Origin: Aristolochia californica
Taxonomy: Eukaryota; Streptophyta; Magnoliopsida; Piperales; Aristolochiaceae
DNA length: 64,000 bases
Direction of reading: 5' to 3'
Assembly: GCA_029961685.1 (NCBI GenBank)
Contig: JARWKL010000008.1
Span: 35,516,930 to 35,580,929 of the forward strand
Made by a program: the position numbers and the translations under genes. Of this stretch, positions 1 to 11,709 are shown one piece after another (position 1 is the first letter of the stretch; each line of letters begins with the position of its first letter). The notes under the pieces were generated by a model, which searched no databases, had not been told where the DNA came from, and saw nothing but the letters and a program-made list of their open reading frames with translations.

Positions 1-1480
1 TGTCAGTGGGAGTCCATTCCCATTTGACATCTTTCTTTAATTTCTGTTGAAAAGGTTTTCTAATTTCTGCTAAATTCTTTATGAATTGTTCAGCATATGT
101 TAGGCATCCTAAGAAACGTTGAAGTTGTTTTACATTTTCTATTTCATTTGGAAAAACTGCTAGTTTTTCCAGAATATGATTTTGGAGAATGATTTCTCCT
201 TTTGATATGTTTAGTCCTAAGAAATCTATCTTTTAAACAATTCTGATTTCTTTTTGTCCAGCATTTTTTAAGGCATTTAATACCTTAAGTAATTGCTCTT
301 TATGTTGATCCTTTGTTTCTGAAAAGACTAGGATGTCATCAACATAAACTAAGCAAAATTTAAAGAATGGTTTGAGGATATAGTCCATTCTTCTTTGAAA
401 TATATTGGGTGTTTGTTTTAACCTGAAGGGCATAACAAGCCACTCATAATGTCCCCAAGGACAACTGAATACAGTAAAGGGTATAACTCTTTCGGTTAGA
501 CGAATCTGCCAAAACCCTGATTTGTAATCAAATTTTGAAAACCATTGTTTTCCTCTTATAGCGGCTATTAACCTTTATTTGTTAGGAAGATAGTAGCCAT
601 CCATTTTTTTTGCTTCATTAACTTTTTTATAGTTAATGACCATTCTAGCTTTTTCACGTTTTATCTCTGCATGATTCCGAACAAGGAAAGCAGGAGATGT
701 ATGTGGAGAATAACTTGCAAGGATTAACCCTAGAGTTTGCAAGTCATTTAACTGTGTTGAAAACTCTTCAACATCAGAAGGAGTGTAAACCATAGGTTTT
801 TCTCGAATTTCTTTTTTAGAATCAAGAAGTTCAAGGTCGGCATATGGTTTTTGTTTATTCCACCATTCTAATGGTTTCTCAGAACAAGTGGAATCCAGAA
901 GCTGCTGAACTTCTGATTCGCAAGATTCTACGAGGAGGAGAGATTCCAAGGGGGGAATCTCATCACCACGCTTGTTGCATTTTTTGAAGACTTGGTGGAG
1001 GATTTCTCCATTGCCAGATATGGCAAAGGCTTCAGTGGGTTTTACTGTGTATACATATACGGCAGAATTATCTTGTTTGCATCGGGTACAACAACGAAGT
1101 TTGTAGTAAGCTGGCGTTTGTTCTACAGGGGCGTGGAACATGAACCATTCTTTTTCGAGGACTAAATCTGGTCCTTTGTTTATGTGAGGTCCTAAACTAA
1201 TGAGTTTTGGGATCATAAATTTTTCACCTCCAATGTCATGAATGTTTCTGGCTTCGACAGGAAGAGAAATATATTCACCTGAGCCAATTGTTACTTGAAG
1301 GGGTACTTCAGTGTTTTCCATAAAGTTGTGGAAAATAAATTTTGTCTGGCTAGGCAATATGAACTTCCTTTATCTACAAGAGCGTGTATATGGAATTTTA
1401 GATATATGAATCTCTACAATAAATGTTTTTACTATTCGAAAGTAAAATCAACAACGATACTTAGCTGGATAACTTTCCAT
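1..1480 (-). pseudogene. Endogenous caulimovirid lineage B: protease-reverse transcriptase fragment
   Basis: Read on the - strand, the segment encodes an aspartic protease remnant followed by a reverse transcriptase. The protease active-site triad reads D-K-G (plus coordinates 1366-1377) where the family has D-T/S-G. A frameshift separates it from the long RT frame starting near 1357. RT motifs include RMVINYKKVN, a GFWQIRL-type block and an intact YVDD catalytic box (335-346). Two in-frame stops (TAA at 575-577 and TAA at 233-235) break an otherwise continuous frame. RNase H lies beyond the window edge. The RT looks closer to the caulimovirus/soymovirus side of Caulimoviridae than to the other two lineages here. 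It probably belongs to the same lineage as the block at 10746-16070, since both share the short stretch around N-K-R-G-D. It is a relic and not expressed as a full protein. Confidence 0.85.
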
Positions 1481-1652
1481 GGTAAACTTCCTTTAGTGTA
1501 TAACTCCCTACTAATAAACTCAAGATCCTTGTACTCACTAATTAATGTGGGACTATTCTTTAATAGTCCCCCTCACGCATAGGCCCTCTTTTGCGGTTTA
1601 CATAAGGATAAATTGGGTGGAGGTCCACATATGAGTACTTGCTCTAATACCA
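1481..1652 (-). mobile_element. TRIM-like internal region plus 3' LTR fragment
   Basis: On the - strand this reads: primer-binding-site-like TGGTATTAGAGC (1641-1652), about 70 bp with the phrase CAAGTACTCATATGTGG, a polypurine tract (GCGTGAGGGGGA, about 1564-1575), then a short LTR beginning ATTAAAGAATAGTCCCACA. The same internal and LTR text occurs at 25928-26234 (+), 61634-61880 (-) and 61987-62335 (-). The element has no coding capacity. The 5' side is joined to a different LTR (family V), so the copy is chimeric. Its outer end runs into the pararetroviral fragment at about 1480. Confidence 0.65.
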
Positions 1653-1725
1653 TGTTGATTTCAAGTTTCCATTTTATAAGGTCTTCAACGTAAGATAATG
1701 AAAAGAAAAGGAAGAAAGAGTAGAA

Positions 1726-1756
<31 letters not shown>

Positions 1757-1917
1757 GGAATGATGGCTAGGAGTGGGGAGAATAAGGGTTGTGGAAGATT
1801 CCTCAACCCTCCCCCTTAACCTTTATTTATAAATGAAAAAGATACATAAATTATAAGTGCCCTTCACCTTAAGAATATTATAATAATTTCACTCATACTT
1901 GTTTACATCTTTCAACA
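1653..1917 (-). repeat. Copia LTR, family V
   Basis: This 265 bp LTR starts TGTTGAAAGATG (at 1917, - strand) and ends GAAATCAACA just before a primer-binding site. It includes a TATA-like TTTATTTATAAATA region and a purine-rich GAA/GAG microsatellite (about 1718-1755). It is clearly related to the LTR at 18886-19130. The outer flank, starting ATTCA at 1918, belongs to the ~570 bp satellite. Confidence 0.75.
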
Positions 1918-4900
1918 ATTCATGTGGGATGTTTTGTAGTATCTATGGTCTTGAGGGATTTTTTTATTTGATTATTTGGTGGAGCATGGTTTATCCAAAT
2001 TAACTTTTAATATACTTCAGTGTGTTGTTAGACGCCCTAATTCAATACTAACGAGAGAAATAATAATCGCAGAAGCAGAAATAATCAAACACGAAAAATA
2101 CAAGATTTATACAGGTTCGCCTCAAGGTGAAACTACATCCTGTCTCCTGTCACTGTAATAATTCACTATGATAATAAAGTAGTTTATAAGAGAAAATCGC
2201 ACACACTTATAGGTGCTTTTTCGAACCTCTCTCTACAACAATTGATGATCCTCGATGATAACCCTAATAGCAGCGCCCCCAAATATAAAGAGAAAATTAG
2301 GCAATTGAAAATACAAGTGTGAAATTCCCAAACTACCCTTAATGGAACAACAATCAATATATTGTGATCCTTTTTGGGGACTCTGCGTGTCAACTCTACA
2401 TAAGGCGTTAATTAGACTCCATAACTTAACAAGTTGAACTATTATGTTATTTCTTTCTTTTAACTTTCTCCCTACTTCAAACGGAGATTTGGTTTGGCTT
2501 TGATCTTTGTTTGTGGTTGTTTTGCCCTAGAAGTTTGCAAGTGGCTAATATATCTGTTGACAATGAGGGTTAGTTTGGTTTAAAGGGGTTCTCTTTAGAA
2601 TGATTTTTACCTAGAACAAGGAAGACTTGCATTGCATCAATGTGTTTTTTTTTTCTTTTTTTTTTTTTTGTGTACCAAAGCAAGATAGAAGCTTCTCTGC
2701 ATTGCCCGCTTATGTGAAGTAATGGTTGTTCTGAGAGGGTGTTCTCTTCTTCTTGTTTAGAATCTTTTTTTACTTGATATACTTCTTCTTTGTGTCTAAA
2801 GTGTTTTAATACAAGATGGGGGTCTCTCCACCTTATTCAGCCACTTTGAAGTAATGGTTGTTAATAGTTGTAACCAATGGGTAAGGCTGTTTTTATAGGG
2901 CGAGGTTCATGCAAGTCTTTTTTTAGTATCTATCGTCTTGTGGGAGTTTCCTATTTCTTTGGTAGGGCTTGATTTATCCATATTCTCTTTTGGTCTTCCT
3001 CAGTGTGTTGAATTTTTTAGGTTATTTTTTTTTTCGTTTTTCTTCTTGTTTGCGCTCTAGTTCAGAGGGAAAATTGTTTTTAGTTTAATTTTACTTTGTG
3101 GTTGTCTAGAACTTAATGCATGAAGTTTTGCTGTGGATCGGTGACCCACATATTTTGCTAAGATTGAGGGTTAATTAGATTAAGGGGGTTCTCTTTGTTT
3201 CTTGTTTAGAATCATTCTTGCCTAGAGCTTGGAAGACTTGAACTACATTAATGTGTGTTTCTTTTTTGAGATAGGAGCTTCTCTGTCATTGTCTACTTAT
3301 GTGAAGTAATGGCAGTTCTATGGGGAATCTCTTTGCTTCTTGTTTTGATTATCGTTTTACCAGATATGTCTCTTTTTGCCTTTCATTTAATCTTCTAAAA
3401 CAAGAAGGGGTTTCTCCAACTTATTCAACCTATGTTAATAATTGTAACAATCCGAAAGACTGTTTTCACAATGGATAGGATAGGGTCATGTAAGGAGTTT
3501 TGTAGTATCTATGGTCTTGAGGGAGTTTTTTTATTTGTTTCTTTGGTGGGCAATGGTTTATCCATATTGGCTTTTGATCTTCTTCAATGTCTTACTTCTT
3601 GTTTTCTCCCTAGTTTGCAGGGAGTTTGTGGTTGTTTTGCTCAAGAAGTTTATAGGTGGCTAATGTATCTGTCGAGACTCAAGGTTAACTTGGTTTAAGG
3701 GGGTCCTCTTTGCTTTTGTTTAGAATGATTTTTACCTACAACACGAAAGACTAGCACCACATCAATGAGTTTTTTTTTTCTTTTTTGTGTACCAAAGCTA
3801 GATAGGAGCTTCTATGCCATTGCCCACTTATGTGAAGTAATAGTTGTTCCGAGGGGCTGTTCTTTGCTTCTCTTTTATAATCTTTTTTTACTTAAAATGT
3901 TTCTTCTTTGTGTCTTAAGTGTTCTTAAACAAGTTGGGGGTCTTTCCACCTTATTCTGCCACTCTGGAGAAATGATTGTTAACAGTTGTAACCAATTGGT
4001 AAGGCTGTTTTTACAGGGGCGAAGTTCATGCAAGACATTTTTTAGTATCTATGGTATTGAGGGAGTTTCCTGTTACTATGGTGTGACTTGATTTATCTAT
4101 ATTCTCTTTTTGTCTTCCTCAGTTTGTTGAACTTTTTAGGTTTTCTGTTTTTTTTTTTTTTTTTCGTCTTTCTTCTTGTTTTCCCTCTAGTTCAAAGGGA
4201 GAACTATTTTTATTATGATTTTAGTTTGTGGTTGTCCAATGCTTAATGTTGGACGTTTTGTCGTGGATAAGTGGAAGTTTGTGGTTGTCTAGTTTTGAGG
4301 GGGTGTTTCTTTGCTTCTTGATTAGAATAATTATTATCTAGAATATGGAAGATTGCATTTCTTTAATGTGTTTTTCTTTTTTTAGAAATGAGCTTCTTTG
4401 CCATTGTCTACTTATGTGAAGTAATGGTTGTTTCTATTTGTTTTTTCTTTAGAATATCCTTTTACCTAATGTGAGTCTTCTTTGTGTCTTTCATTCGATA
4501 TTCTAAAACAAGAAAGGGTTTTTGCACCTTATTCAGCCAGTAAAAATAGTTGTATCAAATCGGTAAGACTATTTACATTGTGAGATTCATTTAAGGTGTT
4601 TTGTAGTATCTTTGGTCCGGGGGAGTTTTCTTATTTGTTTCTTTGGTGGGGTATGATTTATCCATATTTTCTTTTGATTTAGTTCAATGTTAAACTTTTA
4701 GGTCATTTCTTTTTTTGCACTTGTCTTTCTTCTTGCTTTCTCTGTAGTTCAGAGTGAGAATTATTTTTATTTTGATTTTAGTTTGCCGTTGTTTTGCCTT
4801 GGAAGTGTGCAGGTGGCCAACATATTTGTCAAGTCTGAGGTTAATTTGGTTTAAGGGGTTTCTCTTTGCTTTTTGTTTAGAATGATTTTTACCTAGAACA

Positions 4901-5640
4901 CGGGAGACTTGCACTGCATCAACGTGTTTTTCTTTGTTTCGGTGTACCAAATATAGGAGCTTCTCTGCCATCACCTCTAGTTATTCTAATGGGGTTCAAT
5001 TTGTTTCTTGTTTTTATTTTTTTTACCTAATATGTGGCTTCTTTATGTCTTTCCTTAAGTGTTCTAAAACTAGATAGGGGTATCTCCACTTTGCTCAGCC
5101 AGTGTGAAGTAATGATTGTTAATAGTTGTAACCAATTGGTGGGACTATTTTTACAATGGACGTCTGAGGTTCATATAAGACATTTTTTAGCATATATAAG
5201 ATATATTTCTTTGGTGGAGCTAGATTCTCTTTTGACATTCTACACTGTTTGGTTTGATCTGTTTTAGGTTAGTTCTTTTTTCTTGTCTTTCTTCATGCTT
5301 TCTCTCTAGTTTAGTGGGAGAGTTGTTTTTGTTATGATTTTAGTTTTTGGTTGTCCAGTTTAATGCATGAGGTTTTGTTGTGGACGTGTGTTGGCCAATA
5401 TATCTATTGAGATTGAGGATTAATTTGTTTAAGGGGGTTCTCTCTAATTGTTTAGAATCATTTTTACCTAAAATATGGATGATTTACCGTGCATCAATGT
5501 ATTTTTTTCTTTCAATATACAAAAAGAAGATCGGAGCGTCTCTACCATTTTCACCTAGTGTGAAGAAATGGCTATTTCTGGTACCATGCTTGTGGCTCTA
5601 TCTTATATGATGCTTTTTCCTTGTTTTCCTTTTTTTCTTT
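1918..5640. repeat. Tandem array of ~570 bp diverged repeat units
   Basis: The region is T-rich and has no convincing ORF. The landmark phrase close to TCTCCACCTTATTCAGCC recurs at about 2821, 3409, 3939, 4517 and 5079 (spacings 588, 530, 578, 562). Other blocks recur in the same order: TTGCTTCTTGTTTAGAATC, GTGAAGTAATGGTTGTT, AGTATCTATGGTCTTGAGGGAG and TTTATCCATATTCTCTTTTG. I estimate about six units with indels and substitutions. Related, more diverged units occur at 18793-18885 and 35166-36765. It could be a satellite, or an untranslated portion of an unknown element that was amplified. Short ORFs inside are shadows. Confidence 0.75.
2027..2432. other. ~400 bp insertion interrupting a satellite unit
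   Basis: In other units the text CAGTGTGTTG runs directly into AACTTTTTAGG-like sequence. Here the two are separated by about 400 bp of unrelated, less T-rich DNA that contains GACGCCCTAATTC near the left and AAGGCGTTAATTAGAC near the right. I see no convincing terminal inverted repeats or coding sequence. It is an unclassified insertion. Confidence 0.4.
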
Positions 5641-5974
5641 TTTTTTTTTGGTAATTGAAGGTGAATAGGTTCTATGGGTTTGTGTCGAGCTAGATGGTCT
5701 CTATATGTGTCAAGCTACCTTAATCCCAATTGTTGTAATAGTTAATTTTTATGCATATTTTTCTGTCAATTCCTTTTTTTAATTATTTTTTGCAACTTTT
5801 ATATTGTTCCTTAGTAATAATTATAATCATGAAGTTGACAATTAGAATAAAGGGTGACACTGATATTGACCATGGAAGGGTAATCTTCAAACATTTTAAT
5901 TTTTATTGGTAATTTTTTTTTTTTTTGTTTGCAACTAGGCTATGATGTTTTTTTTTTTGTCTTTCTCTTTTGTT
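5641..5974. other. AT-rich intergenic stretch, no gene seen
   Basis: The stretch holds poly-T tracts and no ORF, repeat landmark or recognisable element. It separates the satellite array from the first lineage A pararetroviral fragment. Confidence 0.5.
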
Positions 5975-7242
5975 CTAACTACCAAAGAAGAATCTTCCCG
6001 AGGAGAAAATCTAGGAATAAAAAATATAATTCAAATAGAAGACATTTTTCACCAAATAATGGATGATCCAAGTGTTCATAAAGTAAACTATGATAAAAAA
6101 ATTCATTAGAAAATCCTACTCCCCATAGAGTTGTATTGTTTTTTATGTTAATAAAAATGCTGAAAGGGAAAGCGAGTACCAATGATTGTAGTAAATTATA
6201 AGCCTCTCCATAACTGTTTAAAATGGATAAGATATCCAATCCTAAAGAAAATAGATTTGTTGGATCAACTTCATCCAACAACATTATTCTCCAAATTTGA
6301 TCTTAAATTTGGATATTGGGAAGTCTAGATAGATGAGGACAAATATAAAACAAACCTCATTGTCCCATTTGGGCATTTTGAAAGAAATGATATGTCGAAT
6401 TGAAGAATGCATCTTTAGGATTTTAAGATTCAATGAACGATATTTTTTCAAATTATTCAGATTTCATAATTGTTTATATTATCGATATTCTAGTATACTT
6501 TGAATCAATAGATTTGTACGTTAAACAATTGAATATTTTCAAAATTATTATCAAAAGATATGTGTTAATGATTTCAGCCCCAAAAAAGAAGCTTTTTTTG
6601 ACCTACCTCAATAAGATTCGTTGGTCATAAGGGAAAAATTATCTCTATTGAAACAAGCGTAGAGTTTGCTTCTAACTTCTTTGATGAAATTAGGGACAAA
6701 ATCCAACTTCAAATATTTTTAAGAAACTTAAATTATATTGCGGATTATTATCTCAGTAATGCCCACGATTCATAAATCTTGTACAAAAGAGTCGGAAAGA
6801 AATCTAAGCCTTGGATTGACTCTCATACTTAAGAAGTCATAACTATTAAAGCTAGGATTAGCGTCTTAAACTTGCAAACCCTACATATAAAATGATTGTT
6901 GAAAAAAATGCCTCTTATAAATGTTATGGTGGCATTCTTAAACAACTTAATCTAGAAACTCACAAGGAAGAACTCGTAAGATTTATTTTTGGAACATGAA
7001 AAAATGCACAGCTAAATTATTCTATTGTGAAACAAAAAACACTTGTTATTATCAAATGCATATCCAAATTTCAAGATGATTTATTAAATCAACAATTTTT
7101 ACTCAGAGTTGATTGTTCTGTTGTTAAGAAAATCCTTAAAAAGGATGTAAAAAATTTAGCCACTAAGCAAATCTTTGCAAGATCACAGGCATAACTAAGT
7201 GTCTTTGATTTTGAGAAGCATATTAAAGGGGAAAATAACTTC
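5975..7242 (+). pseudogene. Endogenous caulimovirid lineage A, copy a: RT-RNase H remnant
   Basis: The segment begins with text homologous to the end of copy c (about 18690-18790), then jumps directly into RT, so capsid and protease are deleted. Frames broken by many stops show VPMIVVNYKPLH, KFDLKFGYW and a decayed catalytic box reading YIID (near 6475-6487), with the first catalytic Asp lost. The 3' part (about 6940-7240) reads as RNase H and tail, including QIFARSQA and HIKGENNF. It closely matches the RNase H tail at 54284-54590. It is a dead florendovirus-like relic, more decayed than copies d and e. Confidence 0.75.
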
Positions 7243-7912
7243 TTTATTTCTTAACCCGTAAAACTTTAGAGGGTTCCCAAAATCATGAGCAACCCCAATA
7301 GGAGGAAGAGACTATGGTAGAGGCTGAGGCAAAGGAAATCCCTCTAAAAATAAAGGCAAAGAAAAATGCACCATCAATGAAAGATGTGTTAGAAAGTGAA
7401 CCATACTTCATAATTCTTCCTAAAACGGAAGAAATTTGTCCTCAATAAAGAGGAGTTAGTTGGTACCCTTGATTCCTAGGAGATGATGGGTAAATGGCTT
7501 GGTGAAGCTTTTTATCCCATTCGATCGAGAAAATACTGGTTTACTTATATCCTTGTTAATTTAAATTCCATTTCAGTCAATCATACAGTGATTCATAAGG
7601 GCATATAGTAAATGTACTATACTAAAATTTATACATCCATTAGGATGGGGCCAGTTTGGATTAGCCCTGGCTAATGAAAATGAATATAATTATTAGGATT
7701 ATGTAGATGCTTGGTCTAATAATTATTTGGCAATGAAGCCTTCAAGAGGTTTTTACTTCTACCCAATTGAGTATTTAATTGGTGGGCTAAAAATTTGGGT
7801 GTCGCCTTGATATCTTGCCTGGGCAGATTAGTGCTCAATTCGAACGATGGTCTGTAACCAGTCCAAATCTTAAAGAACTTGGTAATTCTTCTCAAGGAGC
7901 AAATACGCTCAT
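7243..7912 (+). pseudogene. Lineage A copy a: ORF2 N-terminal remnant
   Basis: Downstream of the RNase H tail come a Gly/Arg-rich stretch and then an ORF2-like region. It is homologous to 9641-10200 and 54600-55250 (for example LGEAFYPIR, LVNLNSISVNHT, FGNEAFKRF). Several frameshifts and stops interrupt it. The function of this ORF2 is unknown. The copy is cut at 7912 by the LTR of element S1, and the same ORF2 text resumes from its start at 9641 on the other side, so the two sides overlap rather than abut. Confidence 0.65.
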
Positions 7913-8308
7913 TGTTGATTTTCAGGACTCCATGGATTTAGATCATGGAGAAAAAGAGAGAGGGACTCGTTGAGAGAAAACAAGAGGAAGAAGAGGTTCT
8001 GTACTTATCCTAACCCTTCCCTTAAGCTCAATTTATTAATTAGTCAACTTACAATATTACAATTATAACCCTGGAATTTTAATCTAATTACATCAATGTC
8101 ATCTCTATGAGATGATTCTTTATTTATTATCATGTCATCATTGTATGGGCCTGTGGGCCTTTTCCTTGATCTATGGGCTTTGAGCCCATCTTCCACATCT
8201 CTTGGATGTGTGGGCCTTCCTTGGTCTTATAGCTTTGGGCCCATCTTCTAACACACTTGGATATGTGGACCTTCCTTGGTCATGTGGGCTTGGACCCATC
8301 TTCCAACA
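7913..8308 (-). repeat. LTR of non-autonomous element S1
   Basis: On the - strand it starts TGTTGGAAGATGGG at 8308 and ends ATCAACA at 7913, 396 bp. A polypurine tract CTTGAGGGGGAG precedes it. Inside is a short direct repeat of the phrase AAGATGGGCCCAAG...GACCAAGGAAGG in about three copies. It matches the two LTRs of S2 (40673-41073 and 42932-43347). Confidence 0.8.
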
Positions 8309-9640
8309 CTCCCCCTCAAGCTGGGGTGAGAAAACATCATGTACTCTCAACTTGCTACAAATGGTGTATAAGACCTTGTATAAAATGGTAGTCATCCATA
8401 TCTTCCACACCCCCTTCACGTTGGTGGTCTCTTCCATGAGGCCCAACTGGCATAAAATAACTGAGATGTAGGGAACACTCTTTTTTGTAGGTAGTAGGTC
8501 TATACGCAATGCTCAAACATGTAATAAAACTCATCCATCACTGTGTCTAAACCCTAGAGACCGACTCTCAAGTGGTAAAAGTAATAAATGCCAATTAAGG
8601 GAGGAAACGGATAATTACCCGGAAGAAAATATTCTAGGGCCACCTTGGCTTTCATCATCCATCAGAATAGCCAATGCTGATAAAAATCAGCAACTGAGAA
8701 GTCCTTCAATAATAATGTCACATCCAAAGAAACACAATGGTTGTAGTTGAAATGGGCGTGGGTTCAATAACACGTACCAAATAATGAAAATCATTAAAAA
8801 AGACCTATAAAATAATCTGATGTGAGTTTGTGCACCAAATAATATGCTGACCAAGGAATATGTAGCCAATACTTCAAACTAATAATCCAGTCAGAGAAAA
8901 GAATCAAGTCGAGTTGAGTCAGGTCTCACCAATATAGCCGAGTCGCAGGAGACATATGTATAAAACTTGGGACCTAGACATGTATACCGAGGTAGAAAAT
9001 AAGTGGGTCATGTATGAGTTGACTCACTGAGGTGACCCAGACCGGGTTGATTCGGTCCGAGTTGGTCCGACCTACTGGATTAACCTGAGCAGACAAAATG
9101 AGTCTGGCGGGTAGTTGGTTTGCTGGGAACTCAGCTGGTCCGAGTTGCTCGGCAGGCACCCGACCCGGATTTAATGTTTCCTAACTTAGGAAACATAAAT
9201 AAGGCAAGAGTGCCTTCTTCTTCCCCGATGATGTACATAGCAAAAAATCAGAGCTCTTTGAAAGGTAACTTTCTGGACAACAAGTAAGGATCTTCCAAAA
9301 AAACACATTCAGATCAATTAACGATTATACTCTACTATCGGCGCCTCGTGAGAGATTCAAAATAACAGCAAAGATCGTGTTGCTGAGATTGGCACAATGA
9401 CAGCTAGACTAGCAGAGAAACAACAACTTCGGACGGCAACAACAGTAAAAGAAACTTTCCAACAGCAGCAGCAGTGCTAGATAACAGGCTGTATTTTGAG
9501 TAATAGCGCAAGTTACGGAAGTAGTATCTTCGCTTTTTTGGATTATCAACACATTTAGCTAGATCAATGTATAAGTTGCTGGATAACTTTCGAAGATAAA
9601 CTTCTGAAGTTTTAAGCTGAAGATATGCCAGCGAACAGAG
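8309..9640 (-). mobile_element. Internal part of non-autonomous LTR element S1, 5' truncated
   Basis: The segment matches the internal region of S2 at 41600-42930 in reverse, including the text around CCAGTTGGGC(C/T)TCATG and the CAGCTCAGACATGGCCCACTT-type block. No gag or pol motif is visible in any frame. Its 5' part and 5' LTR are missing at 9640, where pararetroviral ORF2 text begins. It interrupts the lineage A fragments. Confidence 0.65.
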
Positions 9641-10745
9641 CAAGAAAAATGTCGCCATCAATGAAAGATGCGTTAGAAAGTGAACTAGAGTTTATCTCTT
9701 CCAAAAACGGTAGAAATTTTGGTTCTCAATAAAGAGAAATTAGATGGCACCTTGGATTTTTGGGAGATGGTGGGTAAATGGCTTGGTGAAGCTTTTTACC
9801 CCATTCGATCGGCCTTGTTAATTCAAATTCTGTTTTAGTGAATTATACACTGGCAAATCCCAAGAAAATGGAGAGCCCAAGGGTGTATAGTAAATATATT
9901 ATACTAAAATTTATACATCCATCAGGATGGGACCAGTTTGGAATATCCCTGGCCAAATCTCTTCCTAATGAAAAGGAATATATTATTGGGATTATATAAA
10001 TGTTTGGTCAAAATACTTTCTATTATCAAAATCTCACTCACATGCATTATTGGTTAATAACCTTTGGCAACGAAGCCTTTAAGAGGTTTTTACCTCTATC
10101 CAATTGGATATTTATTTTGTGGGCCAAATTTGGGTTTCCTCTTGATATTTTGTGTAAGCAAATAAGTGCTCAATTTGAATGATAACCAGTCTAGATTTTA
10201 AAGATCTTGGTGATTTTTCTTAAGGAGCAGATATGCTCATGGACTGCCAATTTATACTTAACCTTTCATGTAAGGTGGTAAAATAAAATCCTAATGAAGC
10301 CAAAGTTGCTGAAATAAAGTTTGTCATTCTCCATAATGAGAATTTATTAGGGCCTAAAATTCCTCAGGTTTTTTGTGACCCTAAAAATCTATTCAATAAT
10401 TTTAAAGTCCAATTAAAGTCTAAATATCCAAATATTTCGGAAGACCAATTACTGATCAAATTATTAGACCCAATGAAAGAGCCAATTATGGGATCCTCCT
10501 CATCATCATTTGCCAATAAAGGTAACGCCTCATGCCAATGAAATGAAGAAGATGATGATCAAGAAAATAATGATCAAGTTGATGATGCTCTCTCCCAGAT
10601 AGTCAGCCATTAGAAGATGCTACTACAGAAGATTATATGGATGCAATGATTCACTTGTTCGAAAAAAGAAAGAAATAACTGTCACTATTTTTCAGGATAT
10701 GGAAGCCAAATCCTTTGAAGATTTTCTCCTCAGCCTTTCGATGGA
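9641..10745 (+). pseudogene. Lineage A copy b: ORF2 remnant
   Basis: This begins with the same sequence as 7370 (CCATCAATGAAAGATG) and runs further, to the acidic C-terminal region. Recognisable pieces are EYIIGIIW/YYWDYINVW-type text near 9975-10010, a Trp/Phe-rich core and a C-terminal Glu/Asp-rich tail near 10540-10700. It matches 54650-55850 in order. Many stops and frameshifts are present. Here the codon that is TGA in copy d at 55037-55039 is still TGG, showing the intact residue is Trp. It ends at about 10745 against lineage B. Confidence 0.7.
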
Positions 10746-10830
10746 GGTAATCGTTAGTTTGGTAAAAACGACAAGTCTCTACTAGACTTTAACACAGACA
10801 CACAGCGGATTATGGTACCGAAAGCACTAT

Positions 10831-10842
10831 TGTCTGATACCA
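10831..10842 (-). promoter_or_regulatory. Candidate primer-binding site of lineage B
   Basis: On the - strand the bases read TGGTATCAGACA. The first ten match the complement of the initiator tRNA-Met 3' end used by caulimovirids and copia elements. It lies about 960 bp downstream of the lineage B TATA box in the same orientation, as expected for the end of a pregenomic RNA leader. Confidence 0.55.
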
Positions 10843-11705
10843 GTAAACACACACAACGAGTCTCTAGCAGACTCAACAGCGGAATACAGGGTGAACCTAG
10901 AGATGAGGGCAGCGGAACTAGATCCAAGGGATCACAACTACATACTGACTACAGGCAGCGGAAAACAACGATGACTCACACAATATTATTCCTACAGTCA
11001 CACTTCATACATCCTATCATTTCACCATCATATTACTCCTGTTTCCTACCACATGTCACTGCTATGTACTCGTTTGTGTCTATTTTCATAACTATCTAAT
11101 AGGCCCAACATGACTTATGCTGCTACTTAGAACTTCTTCGGGGTTTGACCCTATTCCTGTCGGCTTACCACCACGTGGGTAATCTGTCAATGCGGTCCTC
11201 ACGGTCTCCAGAGGGCCCCAAGCCATTCCTATTAACCGTTGCGGCTCCATGGCTGCTTCAGCAGGGTAGAGCACAACTCTGTTTAGTTTTCTACCTCGGA
11301 GCGTAGCCGAATAATTCCAAAAGTCTAGCTTCTGTCCTATTTGGCACTATTTCTATACTATTTCTTTTTGACGAGTGAACAGTAAACATGAATAGTAACC
11401 ATGAATAGTAAAAAAGAACAGTACTTTTGAATAGTAACTTTGGAACAGTAAAAAATAAACACTATGGAGATCATATATATAGATGCGGAACATGAACAGT
11501 GATAACAACAACTGTACGAATCACAATATTACAAACATGCGAAAAATATAAAAACTTTGTTCAAACAAAATAAAACAACTAAATACATACCCTTAAAAAA
11601 GGGAAAGAAAAACTACTTATCTACATAACTCCCGAAGTTACCGACCGTGCCACCGGTCGGTTCCCTCTTTTCTACTCAGCTATTACGGCTATTAAGCACA
11701 TACCG
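10843..11705 (-). other. Presumed pregenomic RNA leader of lineage B
   Basis: No long ORF is supported on the - strand between the promoter and the primer-binding site. Caulimovirid leaders are typically several hundred bases long, structured and rich in short ORFs, and this stretch fits that. It contains the GAACAGTA-type motif cluster described separately. Confidence 0.45.
11368..11455. repeat. Cluster of GAACAGTAA / GAATAGTAA motifs
   Basis: Six to seven copies of a motif close to (T/G)GAA(C/T)AGTAA occur in about 90 bp at irregular spacing (for example TGAACAGTAAACATGAATAG). On the - strand the motif reads TTACTGTTC. It falls in the presumed lineage B leader. Function unknown. Confidence 0.6.
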
Positions 11706-11709
11706 TACT

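Noticed and set aside
8171..8509. ORF of 112 codons on the - strand over the S1 LTR
   Set aside because: It follows internal LTR repeats (repeated GP and SKRCGRWAQSP-like phrases) and is not conserved in the S2 LTRs.
8974..9159. ORF with Pro/Ala/Gln-rich sequence on the - strand
   Set aside because: Lies in the non-coding interior of S1 and is absent from S2 in the matching place.
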